The position numbers and the translations under genes were made by a program. This document shows positions 1-6,724 of a stretch of 8,294 bases of DNA, one piece after another. The notes under the pieces are model-generated. The model was not told where the DNA came from, did no database searches, and saw only the letters and a list, made by a program, of their open reading frames with translations. Source of the DNA: an uncultured Clostridia bacterium (GTDB lineage Bacteria > Bacillota > Clostridia > Christensenellales > CASEPJ01). The DNA lies in the NCBI GenBank assembly GCA_949289715.1, contig CASEPJ010000053.1, positions 1-8,294 of the forward strand, in the 5' to 3' direction. Each line of letters begins with the position of its first letter. Position 1 is the first letter of the stretch.

Positions 1-271
1 ATTTTACATCTTTATATAATCTTTTTACGGCTTGCGCCAAAATATGAGATGATGTATGACGATAAACTTCCATTCCTTCGGGATCTTTTAATGTTATTAT
101 CTGCAAAGAACAATCGGATTTAATAACATAATTAAGGTCTACCAGCTCACCGTCTACCTTTCCGCATACGGCATTTTTGGCCAATCCTTCACTGATATCG
201 CCGGCAACTTGATAAACCGTTATAGGTTTTAAATATTCTTTTTTTACCTGATCTTTTAATGTAATTACCAT
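1..271 (-). CDS. thrS: Threonyl-tRNA synthetase, N-terminal part (runs off left edge)
   Basis: Cytoplasmic class II aminoacyl-tRNA synthetase that charges tRNA-Thr with threonine. Only the first 90 codons are in the window. Residues 1-62 read as the TGS domain typical of bacterial ThrS (MVITLKDQVKKEYL...). They are followed by the start of the second N-terminal (editing) domain with R71-HTSSH-ILAQAV, in which H72 and H76 form the conserved HxxxH zinc/editing motif of ThrS. The ATG at 271-269 is preceded by a strong ribosome binding site, GGAGGT (282-277), five bases away, so this start is well supported. The identity is confirmed independently by the threonine-type T-box leader immediately upstream, which should control expression by sensing uncharged tRNA-Thr. 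The catalytic core and the anticodon-binding domain lie outside the window. Confidence 0.95.
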   Translation of the reverse strand, partial: MVITLKDQVKKEYLKPITVYQVAGDISEGLAKNAVCGKVDGELVDLNYVIKSDCSLQIITLKDPEGMEVYRHTSSHILAQAVKRLYKDVK

Positions 272-306
272 ATTATACCTCCGTTAAGCTGTTAACGCAT
301 TAATTT

Positions 307-506
307 AATAAAAAAACCGCCCTTTATATAAGGACGGTTGATACCGCGGTTCCACCTTACTTGCAATTATAAAATTGCCGCTTATTATAAATGCGGGCTA
401 AAAAGCGGTACCCTTTAGATTCAACAACACCGACTTTTCAGCTGCCGTCGGCTCTCTGTGGTTTTAAACCTGAGGACATGTCTTTTTATTAATCCGCTAT
501 TAAATT
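307..506 (-). ncRNA. T-box riboswitch, threonine-specific leader of thrS
   Basis: A tRNA-sensing leader: uncharged tRNA-Thr pairs with it and favours an antiterminator, switching thrS on. Seen on the minus strand: the T-box sequence AAGGTGGAACCGCGGT (358-343), containing the TGGA (354-351) that pairs with the tRNA 3' end; the Stem I AGAGAG motif (457-452); and the distal-loop motif GCTGAAAA (442-435) inside a CCGAC/GTCGG stem. The base of Stem I is formed by GCGG (497-494) with CCGC (396-393), and AAAAAG (487-482) with CTTTTT (405-400). In this fold the triplet ACC (409-407), followed by one purine and then the closing stem, is in the specifier position and is a threonine codon. A small Stem III (GCAATT/AATTGC) lies before the T-box. 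The specifier assignment is a hand fold; the riboswitch class is certain. Confidence 0.95.
308..339 (-). terminator. Regulated intrinsic terminator of the thrS T-box
   Basis: On the minus strand a 10-base-pair stem is formed by AACCGTCCTT (339-330) and AAGGGCGGTT (324-315), with one G-U pair and a 5-base loop, followed by a run of T (316-308). The CCGTCCTT half is the one the upstream T-box sequence captures to form the antiterminator, so this hairpin is the off-state of the switch. It lies about 40 bases before the thrS start codon. Confidence 0.93.
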
Positions 507-512
507 ATAATT

Positions 513-541
513 ATTTTACTCTCCGTAATACTTTTTGTCAA
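513..541 (-). promoter_or_regulatory. Sigma-A promoter of thrS
   Basis: A consensus -35 TTGACA (541-536) and a -10 TAAAAT (518-513) are separated by exactly 17 bases. The predicted transcript begins near 506, just before the first strand of T-box Stem I, which fits a leader of about 235 bases. It is arranged back to back with the 604 (+) gene within about 60 bases. Confidence 0.88.
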
Positions 542-588
542 GAATTTTCAACAAAAAGGATAAATAATTTTTATTTTTTTAATTATTA

Positions 589-597
589 TGCTATTAT
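589..597 (+). promoter_or_regulatory. Possible extended -10 element of the RNA methyltransferase gene
   Basis: TGCTATTAT (589-597) matches an extended -10 (TGn plus TATTAT). The expected transcription start, about seven bases downstream, coincides with the ATG at 604. No convincing -35 is seen about 17 bases upstream, where the sequence is a T-rich tract. The surrounding AT richness makes chance matches likely, so this is only a candidate. Confidence 0.4.
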
Positions 598-603
598 ATT
601 TCT

Positions 604-1767
604 ATGAATACGTTAAACAACATAACTTTAAACATTGCCACCGCATTCGGTGTAGAAGCTATAACCAAACGAGAACTTAAAAACTTCGGTTTCGATAATT
701 TAACGGCAAACGCAGGAAATATCGAAGTAAACTGCAAAATGCAGGATATTGCCAAATTAAATATAAATTTAAGAACTGCCGACAGAATATATTTGAAATT
801 AGGAGAATTTAAGGCAGAAAGTTTTGACGATTTGTTTGAAGGGATATTAAAACTTGATTTATCGGAAATAATAGAAAAAAACGCAAAACTAATTATAAGC
901 GCAAAATCATTTAAAAGCGTGCTTTTTGCCCTTTCTTCCATTCAAAGCATTTCAAAAAAAGCTATAATAGAAAACCTAAAAAAAAGTTATTCGCTTTCTG
1001 AATATTTTGAAACCGGCAACGAATTTCAAATTGAAATACAAATTTTAAACAACAATGTAAAAGTTTTGTTAAACACTTCCGGATTACCTCTTCATAAAAG
1101 AGGATACAGAGAACTTACTATAACCGCACCTATAAAAGAAACTCTTGCCGCTGCAATCGTACTAAATTCCTTCTGGTCCCCCAAAAGAATACTTGCAGAC
1201 CCTTTTTGTGGTTCGGGAACAATTTTAATAGAAGCAGCCATGATAGCAAGTAACATTGCCCCCGGAATAAACAGAGATTTCGATTTTTTGCATTGGAACT
1301 TTTTTGATAAAAAATTATTCGATTTAGAAAAAGAAAACGCAATTAGCAAAATGAATGAATTTAAAGACAATCGAGAAACCTCGGAAAAAATGTTCACAGG
1401 TTCCGATATTGATAATTATTCTTTAAAAATTGCAGAGATTTGTGCAAAAAAAGCGGGGGTAAATTCTCTCATTGATTTCAGTATAAAAGACGCAAAAAAA
1501 ATTTCGAGCAGTTATAAAAACGGAATTATAATAACAAATCCCCCTTACGGGGAAAGACTGTTGTCTGAAAAAGAAATCACTCTGCTTTACAGAGAATTTT
1601 TTGAATCTTTCAAAAAAATGGATAATTGGAATTTATATTTTTTAACTTCATATAAAAATACAGAAAAAATATTTAAAAAACGAGCCGACAAAATAAGAAA
1701 ATTTTTCAACGGCAATTTGGAATGTTATTTATATCAGTACTTTTCTCCTCCGCCGCAAACAATATAA
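604..1767 (+). CDS. ypsC: THUMP-domain class I SAM-dependent RNA methyltransferase (YpsC/RlmL family)
   Basis: Predicted cytoplasmic N2-guanosine methyltransferase acting on rRNA; the family includes B. subtilis YpsC and the N-terminal half of E. coli RlmL (23S rRNA m2G2445). This is known of the family, not shown here. At 387 residues it has the usual length of the stand-alone form. Residues 8-45 (IATAFGVEAITKRELKNFGF) are the conserved N-terminal ferredoxin-like start, and residues 50-155 fit the THUMP RNA-binding domain. SGLPLHKRGYR (159-169) is the hallmark linker, DPFCGSGT (199-206) is SAM motif I, SDID (267-270) is the acidic SAM-binding loop and TNPPYGERL (311-319) is the catalytic motif IV. 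The ATG at 604 is fixed by the conserved N terminus. No Shine-Dalgarno sequence precedes it; the nearest AAGGA is over 40 bases away. Its last 34 bases overlap the converging gene that ends at 1734. Confidence 0.92.
   Translation: MNTLNNITLNIATAFGVEAITKRELKNFGFDNLTANAGNIEVNCKMQDIAKLNINLRTADRIYLKLGEFKAESFDDLFEGILKLDLSEIIEKNAKLIISAKSFKSVLFALSSIQSISKKAIIENLKKSYSLSEYFETGNEFQIEIQILNNNVKVLLNTSGLPLHKRGYRELTITAPIKETLAAAIVLNSFWSPKRILADPFCGSGTILIEAAMIASNIAPGINRDFDFLHWNFFDKKLFDLEKENAISKMNEFKDNRETSEKMFTGSDIDNYSLKIAEICAKKAGVNSLIDFSIKDAKKISSSYKNGIIITNPPYGERLLSEKEITLLYREFFESFKKMDNWNLYFLTSYKNTEKIFKKRADKIRKFFNGNLECYLYQYFSPPPQTI
1675..1713 (-). terminator. Weak candidate terminator of the trmR operon, inside the 3' end of ypsC
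   Basis: Reading the minus strand past the operon's last stop codon (1734), GCCG (1713-1710) can pair with CGGC (1687-1684), and AAAAT with ATTTT within it. Internal mismatches separate the two helices, and six T (1680-1675) follow three bases later. The stem is short and interrupted, and the sequence is constrained by coding on the other strand, so chance is a real possibility. No better terminator was seen for either convergent gene. Confidence 0.3.
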
Positions 1768-2699
1768 TCTTCATTTTTTAAATTACATTCTTTTATGAAA
1801 TCTTTAAAGCATAAATAAGAACCGATATTATATGAATTCGTAAAACCTGCATTTTTTGCTCTATCCGTTGCAACGCAAGCCAATAATCCGCTTTCGCAAT
1901 GAAACAACAGCTTTTCGTCTTTATTGTTTTTTTCTATTTTGTTTAATAAATTATCGTAATCTATATTAACTGCGTTTTTAATATGAGATATAATATATTT
2001 ATCTCTTTTCCTTAAATCAATGATTTTAGCACCTTCTTTTATATATTTTATAATAAAATATGGGGATAAAGTTTCGTTAATGAAAAGTTTTAAACTAATT
2101 ATTTCTTTATTTTTTCCATCCGTTAATATCAGTTCACCATTTAAAGAATGTATATTAATAATATCGAAATTACATATTTTTTTCAAGACGTTACATTCGG
2201 CACAATCGGAAATCAACATTAAAAACCCTTTTTCAAAGCCGCAAAAAAGCACACCATCTTCTCTTAAATAATGCAAACACAATATAGGCGTTCTTAAAAT
2301 GTTTTCACCGCCGCAACACGGGTTTTTTACTAATTCCACACGTCTTTCGCTAAAAGCATTTCCTTGCTGAGTAAAAAGCAGAAAATTATTAACTTGCGGT
2401 AAATATGCCGAAAAAACAAAACAATTATTATAAAGCGTCATATCTTTAATAATATAATTTTTATTGAATTTATTATTATAATCGACTGTATTTACATCTT
2501 TTCCGTTAAAAAAATACATTATTCCGCTTTTTGTAAATATACAAACAACATTTTCATTCACTGCAACAGATTTAACGGGCGAACAATAAATAAATACTGT
2601 TTTTCCGTTACAAGAAAGTTTATTCTCATCTATTTGAAATAATGTTTTATTTAAAATAACGGTCGCAGGCAAATCTGCGACCGTGAAACAATTTAACAT
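1734..2699 (-). CDS. Propeller-like N-terminal region fused to a C-terminal rhodanese domain
   Basis: 321 residues, no signal peptide or membrane segment, so probably cytoplasmic. Residues 213-297 read as a rhodanese fold: KIIDLRKRDKY (225-235), SHIKNAVNI (238-246), then LLFHCESGLLA (264-274) with the putative catalytic Cys268, and AKNAGF (281-286). Rhodaneses carry a persulfide sulfur on this cysteine, but this loop lacks the arginines usual in sulfurtransferases (Glu and Leu instead). Residues 1-210 are not recognised as a named family. They show repeated short beta-rich units (VVCIFTKSGIMYFF, VLFCGFEKGFLMLI, GELILTDGKNKEII) resembling beta-propeller blades. The protein has 17 cysteines, including CC at 128-129 and CAEC at 166-169. 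The ATG follows the GH3 stop by one base (TAG-T-ATG) with only a weak GGTG upstream, so it is probably translated by coupling. The 3' end overlaps ypsC by 34 bp. Function unknown. Confidence 0.8.
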   Translation of the reverse strand: MLNCFTVADLPATVILNKTLFQIDENKLSCNGKTVFIYCSPVKSVAVNENVVCIFTKSGIMYFFNGKDVNTVDYNNKFNKNYIIKDMTLYNNCFVFSAYLPQVNNFLLFTQQGNAFSERRVELVKNPCCGGENILRTPILCLHYLREDGVLFCGFEKGFLMLISDCAECNVLKKICNFDIINIHSLNGELILTDGKNKEIISLKLFINETLSPYFIIKYIKEGAKIIDLRKRDKYIISHIKNAVNIDYDNLLNKIEKNNKDEKLLFHCESGLLACVATDRAKNAGFTNSYNIGSYLCFKDFIKECNLKNEDYIVCGGGEKY

Positions 2700-2700
2700 A

Positions 2701-5478
2701 CTAACGCACCAATAAATTAATATCTTTTTCTAAAGTTTGATTGTCATATAAAACCGTAACTTTTATTTTTGCCCTGCCGGATGACTTTGCAAAAATTTTG
2801 TCGCCGACAACTTCAATTGTTTTATTATTTAACGAATTGACTTTATAGTTTAACTTATCTTTTTCGATAAGCAAATCGTTTTGCAAAGACAATGCAATAT
2901 CTAATATAGCAGTTTCGCCTTTATTCAATATTTTTTTTGAAGGAACAGCATATAAATTTTTTACTTTATTCGGATATTCTCCTTTAACGGTGATGGTAGT
3001 TTTTATAAGCTTGTTTTCATCGCTTGAGGGACCTACAAACAATACATACTCACCGTTATCCAATATTCTTTTATGTGTGGTCATATCCCAAAACCAAATG
3101 TCCGAAACTTTAATTTCAAATTCCGCTTTTTGGGTTTCACCGCTTTTGATAAAAATTTTTTTAAATGCTTTTAATTGTTTTATGGGGCGGTCGTTTTTTA
3201 TAGGGGACTTTACATATACTTCTGCAACCTCGTAACCGTCCATATTTCCGGTATTTTTAATATTGACCGAAAGTTTTACAGTGTCATTTGAATTATATGT
3301 TTTACCGTTAGTAATCAAATCCGAATATTTAAAGGTAGTATAACTTAATCCGTGTCCGAAAGGATAAGAAGTTTCAGCCTTAGTATACCAATACGTTTTA
3401 GGCAAATCGTTTATTCCTCTGAGAGAATAATTAGCAAGATCGCCTAAATCGTTTACCGATTTATACCATGTAAAAGGAATTTTACCCGAAGGATTGCATT
3501 TGCCGAATATAATATCCGCCAATGCTTTTCCTTGCATTTGTCCGTTATAGGAACTGAATAAAATAGCCCCCACCTTTTCTTTAAATGATTCTACATCGCA
3601 AGGACCTATTGCCTGAATAGAAACAACGACGTTTTTATTAACGGAAGTGATTTCGGATATTAATTTTGCTTCGTTTCTGGGAAGTTCTAAATTCGATCTA
3701 TCCTTTTCCTCATCGGCATCGGAAATATATGTACCCGTACATACTATTACCAAATCAGCATCTTTGGCAAGAGCTTTTACCCTTTCGATATCCTCTTCTC
3801 CCGTATTTACGGGATGTTTAATTATTATAAATAAATCCGCATTTTCAGAATTAAATCCGCCCTGGCTGTATGAAGACTCAAAGGTATCGTATATATCCCA
3901 ATCTTTAGTGTCATGCATTTCTACAGTTGAAACCAAAGCGCCGTCCAATGCATTATATCTGAATTCAACAACGGCTTCTCCCGCTGCACCGCAAGAAGAA
4001 CTCAAAACTTTTATTGACTTTGCTTTACTTAAATCCACGTCGGAAAATTTTGCAACCGCTCCTTCTCTGACATATCCTAAAAATTCGTTATTTATAAGCT
4101 GACATCCATTACCGAATTTAACCTTATCGGCAGAATAAAAAATCTCAGAATCGTCTGAATTTATTACATAGAACCCCTTAAAATTACATATAAAAGCTGA
4201 ATGACCGCCGTTATAAGGCACACCTTTATCGTAAATAATTTCCGCATTGGGGTTAACTTCCTTTATTAAATTTTTTATTCCCTCCAACGGCTTTACCGTA
4301 ATTTCGGGAGAACCACTATAACCTCCGAGTTCAACATAGTCCGCAAGCGAACCTACGACAAGAACCTTTTTTAAAGTTGAAGGATTAACAGGCAATATTT
4401 TGTTTTGCAAAAGCACTAAACTTTCTCTTGCAGCTTTCAAAGAAGTTTCTATATGTTTATCACATTCTACTATATCCCATTTTAAATTTTCATAGGGATT
4501 CGATTTATTGAATTCACCGGTTTTCATTCTTACAGTAAATAGTCTTATCAACGCATTATCTATTTCGCTTTCTTCTAAAATGCCTTCCTCTACAGCTTTT
4601 TTTGTAAAATCTCTAAGAAAAGTACCACAATCAAGATCACAACCGGCTTTTAATGTATAAGCAGCCGTTTCTTCGGGAGTTACAGGTTTGCTCTGCCATT
4701 CGGGAATCCATCTGTGCGAGGCATATATATCGTTAACAGCCCCGCAGTCTGCCGTTACGGCACTTTTATAGCCCCAGGTTTTTCTTAAAATATCGGTTAA
4801 TAAAGTTTTATTCGAAGATGTAGGAACTTTGTTTAATCTGTTATAAGACGACATAATTCCGCCTACATCGGTATTTTCTATTATATTTTGAAAATGAGCA
4901 AGATAATATTCTCTTAAATCTTTTTCATCCATATCCGAAGAACCGGTGTGCCTGTTAAATTCACTGTTGTTTGCGGCGAAATGTTTAATGGTTGCAACCA
5001 ATTTAAAAAAGCCGCTGTCTTTTCCCTGCAGTCCATTTACAAAAGCTTTACCCATTTCGGCAGTCAAAAAGGGATCCTCTCCGTATGTTTCATCGTTTCT
5101 GCCCCATCTCAAATCTCTTGCCAAATTGATTGTAGGAGACCAATAGGTTAAATTTTTACCTTTCTCGTTATGATAAGCTCTTCCCTCATCGGATGTAATG
5201 TTTGCGGTTTCTTGTACCAAATCGACATTCCATGTACATCCCATGGATAAACTTGTGGGAAAAGACGTCGCCTTACCCGACCTTGCAACTCCGTGCAATC
5301 CTTCGTTCCACCAATCGTATTCTTTAACTCCCAACCTTAAAATAGCTGCTGCTTTATCGATTAATTGGTAAATTTTTTCTTCAAGAGTCATTAAAGAAAC
5401 CAAATCAATAGCTCTTTCTTCATAGGAGTAATTTTCGTTTAAATAGATTGGTTCATTATCTTTTTGTAAAACTTTCAT
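2701..5478 (-). CDS. Glycoside hydrolase family 3 enzyme with CBM6-like insert (beta-glucosidase/beta-xylosidase type)
   Basis: Predicted retaining exo-glycosidase that releases single sugars from beta-linked oligosaccharides. It has no signal peptide, so it likely acts in the cytoplasm on imported sugars. The order of parts is: GH3 N-terminal barrel, about 20-320, with YDWWNEGLHGVAR (54-66), KHFAANN (165-171) and TADCGAV (242-248), where Asp244 is the expected nucleophile; first part of the GH3 C-terminal domain, about 345-425; a CBM6-like beta-sandwich inserted at about 427-555; the rest of the C-terminal domain to about 715, with EEKDRSNLELP (590-600), where Glu590 is a candidate acid/base, and PFGHGLSY (706-713); a fibronectin-III-like domain, about 730-832; and an unassigned Ig-like tail, about 838-925. 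The WWNEGLHG signature favours the xylosidase/glucosidase branch; the substrate cannot be settled. AGGCGG (5490-5485), six bases before the ATG, supports the start. It lies 12 bases after trhP. Confidence 0.93.
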   Translation of the reverse strand: MKVLQKDNEPIYLNENYSYEERAIDLVSLMTLEEKIYQLIDKAAAILRLGVKEYDWWNEGLHGVARSGKATSFPTSLSMGCTWNVDLVQETANITSDEGRAYHNEKGKNLTYWSPTINLARDLRWGRNDETYGEDPFLTAEMGKAFVNGLQGKDSGFFKLVATIKHFAANNSEFNRHTGSSDMDEKDLREYYLAHFQNIIENTDVGGIMSSYNRLNKVPTSSNKTLLTDILRKTWGYKSAVTADCGAVNDIYASHRWIPEWQSKPVTPEETAAYTLKAGCDLDCGTFLRDFTKKAVEEGILEESEIDNALIRLFTVRMKTGEFNKSNPYENLKWDIVECDKHIETSLKAARESLVLLQNKILPVNPSTLKKVLVVGSLADYVELGGYSGSPEITVKPLEGIKNLIKEVNPNAEIIYDKGVPYNGGHSAFICNFKGFYVINSDDSEIFYSADKVKFGNGCQLINNEFLGYVREGAVAKFSDVDLSKAKSIKVLSSSCGAAGEAVVEFRYNALDGALVSTVEMHDTKDWDIYDTFESSYSQGGFNSENADLFIIIKHPVNTGEEDIERVKALAKDADLVIVCTGTYISDADEEKDRSNLELPRNEAKLISEITSVNKNVVVSIQAIGPCDVESFKEKVGAILFSSYNGQMQGKALADIIFGKCNPSGKIPFTWYKSVNDLGDLANYSLRGINDLPKTYWYTKAETSYPFGHGLSYTTFKYSDLITNGKTYNSNDTVKLSVNIKNTGNMDGYEVAEVYVKSPIKNDRPIKQLKAFKKIFIKSGETQKAEFEIKVSDIWFWDMTTHKRILDNGEYVLFVGPSSDENKLIKTTITVKGEYPNKVKNLYAVPSKKILNKGETAILDIALSLQNDLLIEKDKLNYKVNSLNNKTIEVVGDKIFAKSSGRAKIKVTVLYDNQTLEKDINLLVR

Positions 5479-5490
5479 ATTTGTCCGCCT

Positions 5491-6723
5491 TTAATTTATT
5501 TTTTTTCTTAAAATATCCCCTTTATTTAAGTGGATATCGGTTTTTAAATATATTTTTTCTTGCACTAAACGTGCATCATCTATATTTTCTCCCTTTATAT
5601 TTTTCATCTCCGAAACTTTAATTTTGCAATTATAATATTCATTAGGAGAAAGAATTTCTAAAACGTCTCCCGATTTAAAGCGGTTTCGCTGTTCTATTAA
5701 AGCATAACCGTCGGCATAATCCAAAACATTTGCAGTATAACTGTAGGTTTGAAGGGGTTTTGAAGTTTCGAGGCACTGTCTCATAGTGTCTTGCAAATAA
5801 AAACCTGTAGTATATGTCCTATGTCCGTTTTTTTCAAGTTCTTTTTCTATTTCTTCGGGCAAACAATAGTTGTTCGAATTTTGATAATAATAGTCGAATG
5901 CCCTATTATAAGCATTCACTACACTCGCCACATAATAAGGCGATTTCATTCTGCCTTCTATTTTAAAGGAAGTTATCCCCGCATCTACCATTTTATCAAT
6001 ATATTTAATCATATTTAAATCTTTGCTGTTTAAAATATAAGTTCCTCTTTTATCCTCTTGAATAGTAAGCGACTCGTTAGGACGGTTAATTTCGTTTAAG
6101 GCATATTCCCATCTGCACGCCTGAACACACTCTCCTCTATTGGAATCTCTTTCAGAAAGATAATTGCTTAACAAACATCTGCCGCTATAGGAAATGCACA
6201 TTGCGCCGTGCACAAAAGCTTCCAGCTCTACATTATCGGGAAGAAAATCTCTGATTTCCTTAATTTCGTTTAAGGAAATTTCTCTTGCCAAAACTATCCT
6301 TTCGGCACCCAAATCGGACCAAAATTTAGCGGCATATTTATTTAAAGTATTTGCTTGCGTACTGATATGAACTTTAAAACCCTTTTTTAACGTATATTCT
6401 ATCAGACCTGGGTCGGAAACTATAATTGCATCCGCATTTGAATCTTTAATAATGGAAAGATAATTGTCTAAATTATCGAAATCGGAATTTTTCGCAAAAA
6501 TATTTAAAGTTACATATGCTTTTTTGCCGTTTGAATGCAAAATTTCCACTGCTTTTTTTATTTCATCGTCATTAAAATTTCCGGCAAACGAACGCAATCC
6601 GTAATTAACACCGGAAAAATACACCGCATCGGCACCAAAATAAACAGCGGTATTCAATTTTTCCATATTTCCTGCCGGGGCTAATAATTCTGTTTTTCTC
6701 TTTTTAATAGAAATGTTGTTCAT
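5491..6723 (-). CDS. trhP: Peptidase U32-family tRNA 5-hydroxyuridine synthesis protein TrhP
   Basis: 410 residues. Despite the U32 'peptidase' name, proteins of this type (E. coli TrhP/YegQ, B. subtilis YrrN and YrrO) are needed for prephenate-dependent hydroxylation of U34 in tRNA. ELLAPAGNMEKL (12-23) opens the barrel. EAFVHGAMCISYSGRCLLS (168-186) is the U32 signature, followed by RGECVQAC (196-203), GTYILNSKDL (227-236) and KIEGRMKSPYYV (254-265). Cys176, Cys183 and Cys199/Cys203 are the likely iron-sulfur ligands. The start is taken at 6723, not at the longer frame beginning at 6765: family similarity begins soon after this Met, and AAGGA (6733-6729) sits five bases upstream. The ATG follows the trmR stop by one base (TAA-T-ATG), indicating coupling. 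In B. subtilis the homologues follow trmR (yrrM-yrrN-yrrO); here only one U32 copy is present, more like YrrO in its signature region. Confidence 0.92.
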   Translation of the reverse strand: MNNISIKKRKTELLAPAGNMEKLNTAVYFGADAVYFSGVNYGLRSFAGNFNDDEIKKAVEILHSNGKKAYVTLNIFAKNSDFDNLDNYLSIIKDSNADAIIVSDPGLIEYTLKKGFKVHISTQANTLNKYAAKFWSDLGAERIVLAREISLNEIKEIRDFLPDNVELEAFVHGAMCISYSGRCLLSNYLSERDSNRGECVQACRWEYALNEINRPNESLTIQEDKRGTYILNSKDLNMIKYIDKMVDAGITSFKIEGRMKSPYYVASVVNAYNRAFDYYYQNSNNYCLPEEIEKELEKNGHRTYTTGFYLQDTMRQCLETSKPLQTYSYTANVLDYADGYALIEQRNRFKSGDVLEILSPNEYYNCKIKVSEMKNIKGENIDDARLVQEKIYLKTDIHLNKGDILRKKIN

Positions 6724-6724
6724 A

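Noticed and set aside
561..590. Imperfect AT-only inverted repeat (AATAATT ... AATTATT) before ypsC
   Set aside because: It contains no G-C pair and the base composition makes it expected by chance; no regulatory role can be argued.
1734..2699. Calling the rhodanese protein TrhO (the oxygen-dependent tRNA hydroxylase)
   Set aside because: TrhO has a different N-terminal domain and a different, cysteine/arginine-rich active loop. Only the general rhodanese fold is shared.
3647..4102. Plus-strand open frame of 151 codons inside the GH3 gene
   Set aside because: It lies wholly antisense to a well-conserved GH3 domain, has no ribosome binding site and gives no recognisable protein, so it is a shadow frame. 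The other short antisense frames inside ypsC, GH3 and trhP were rejected on the same grounds.
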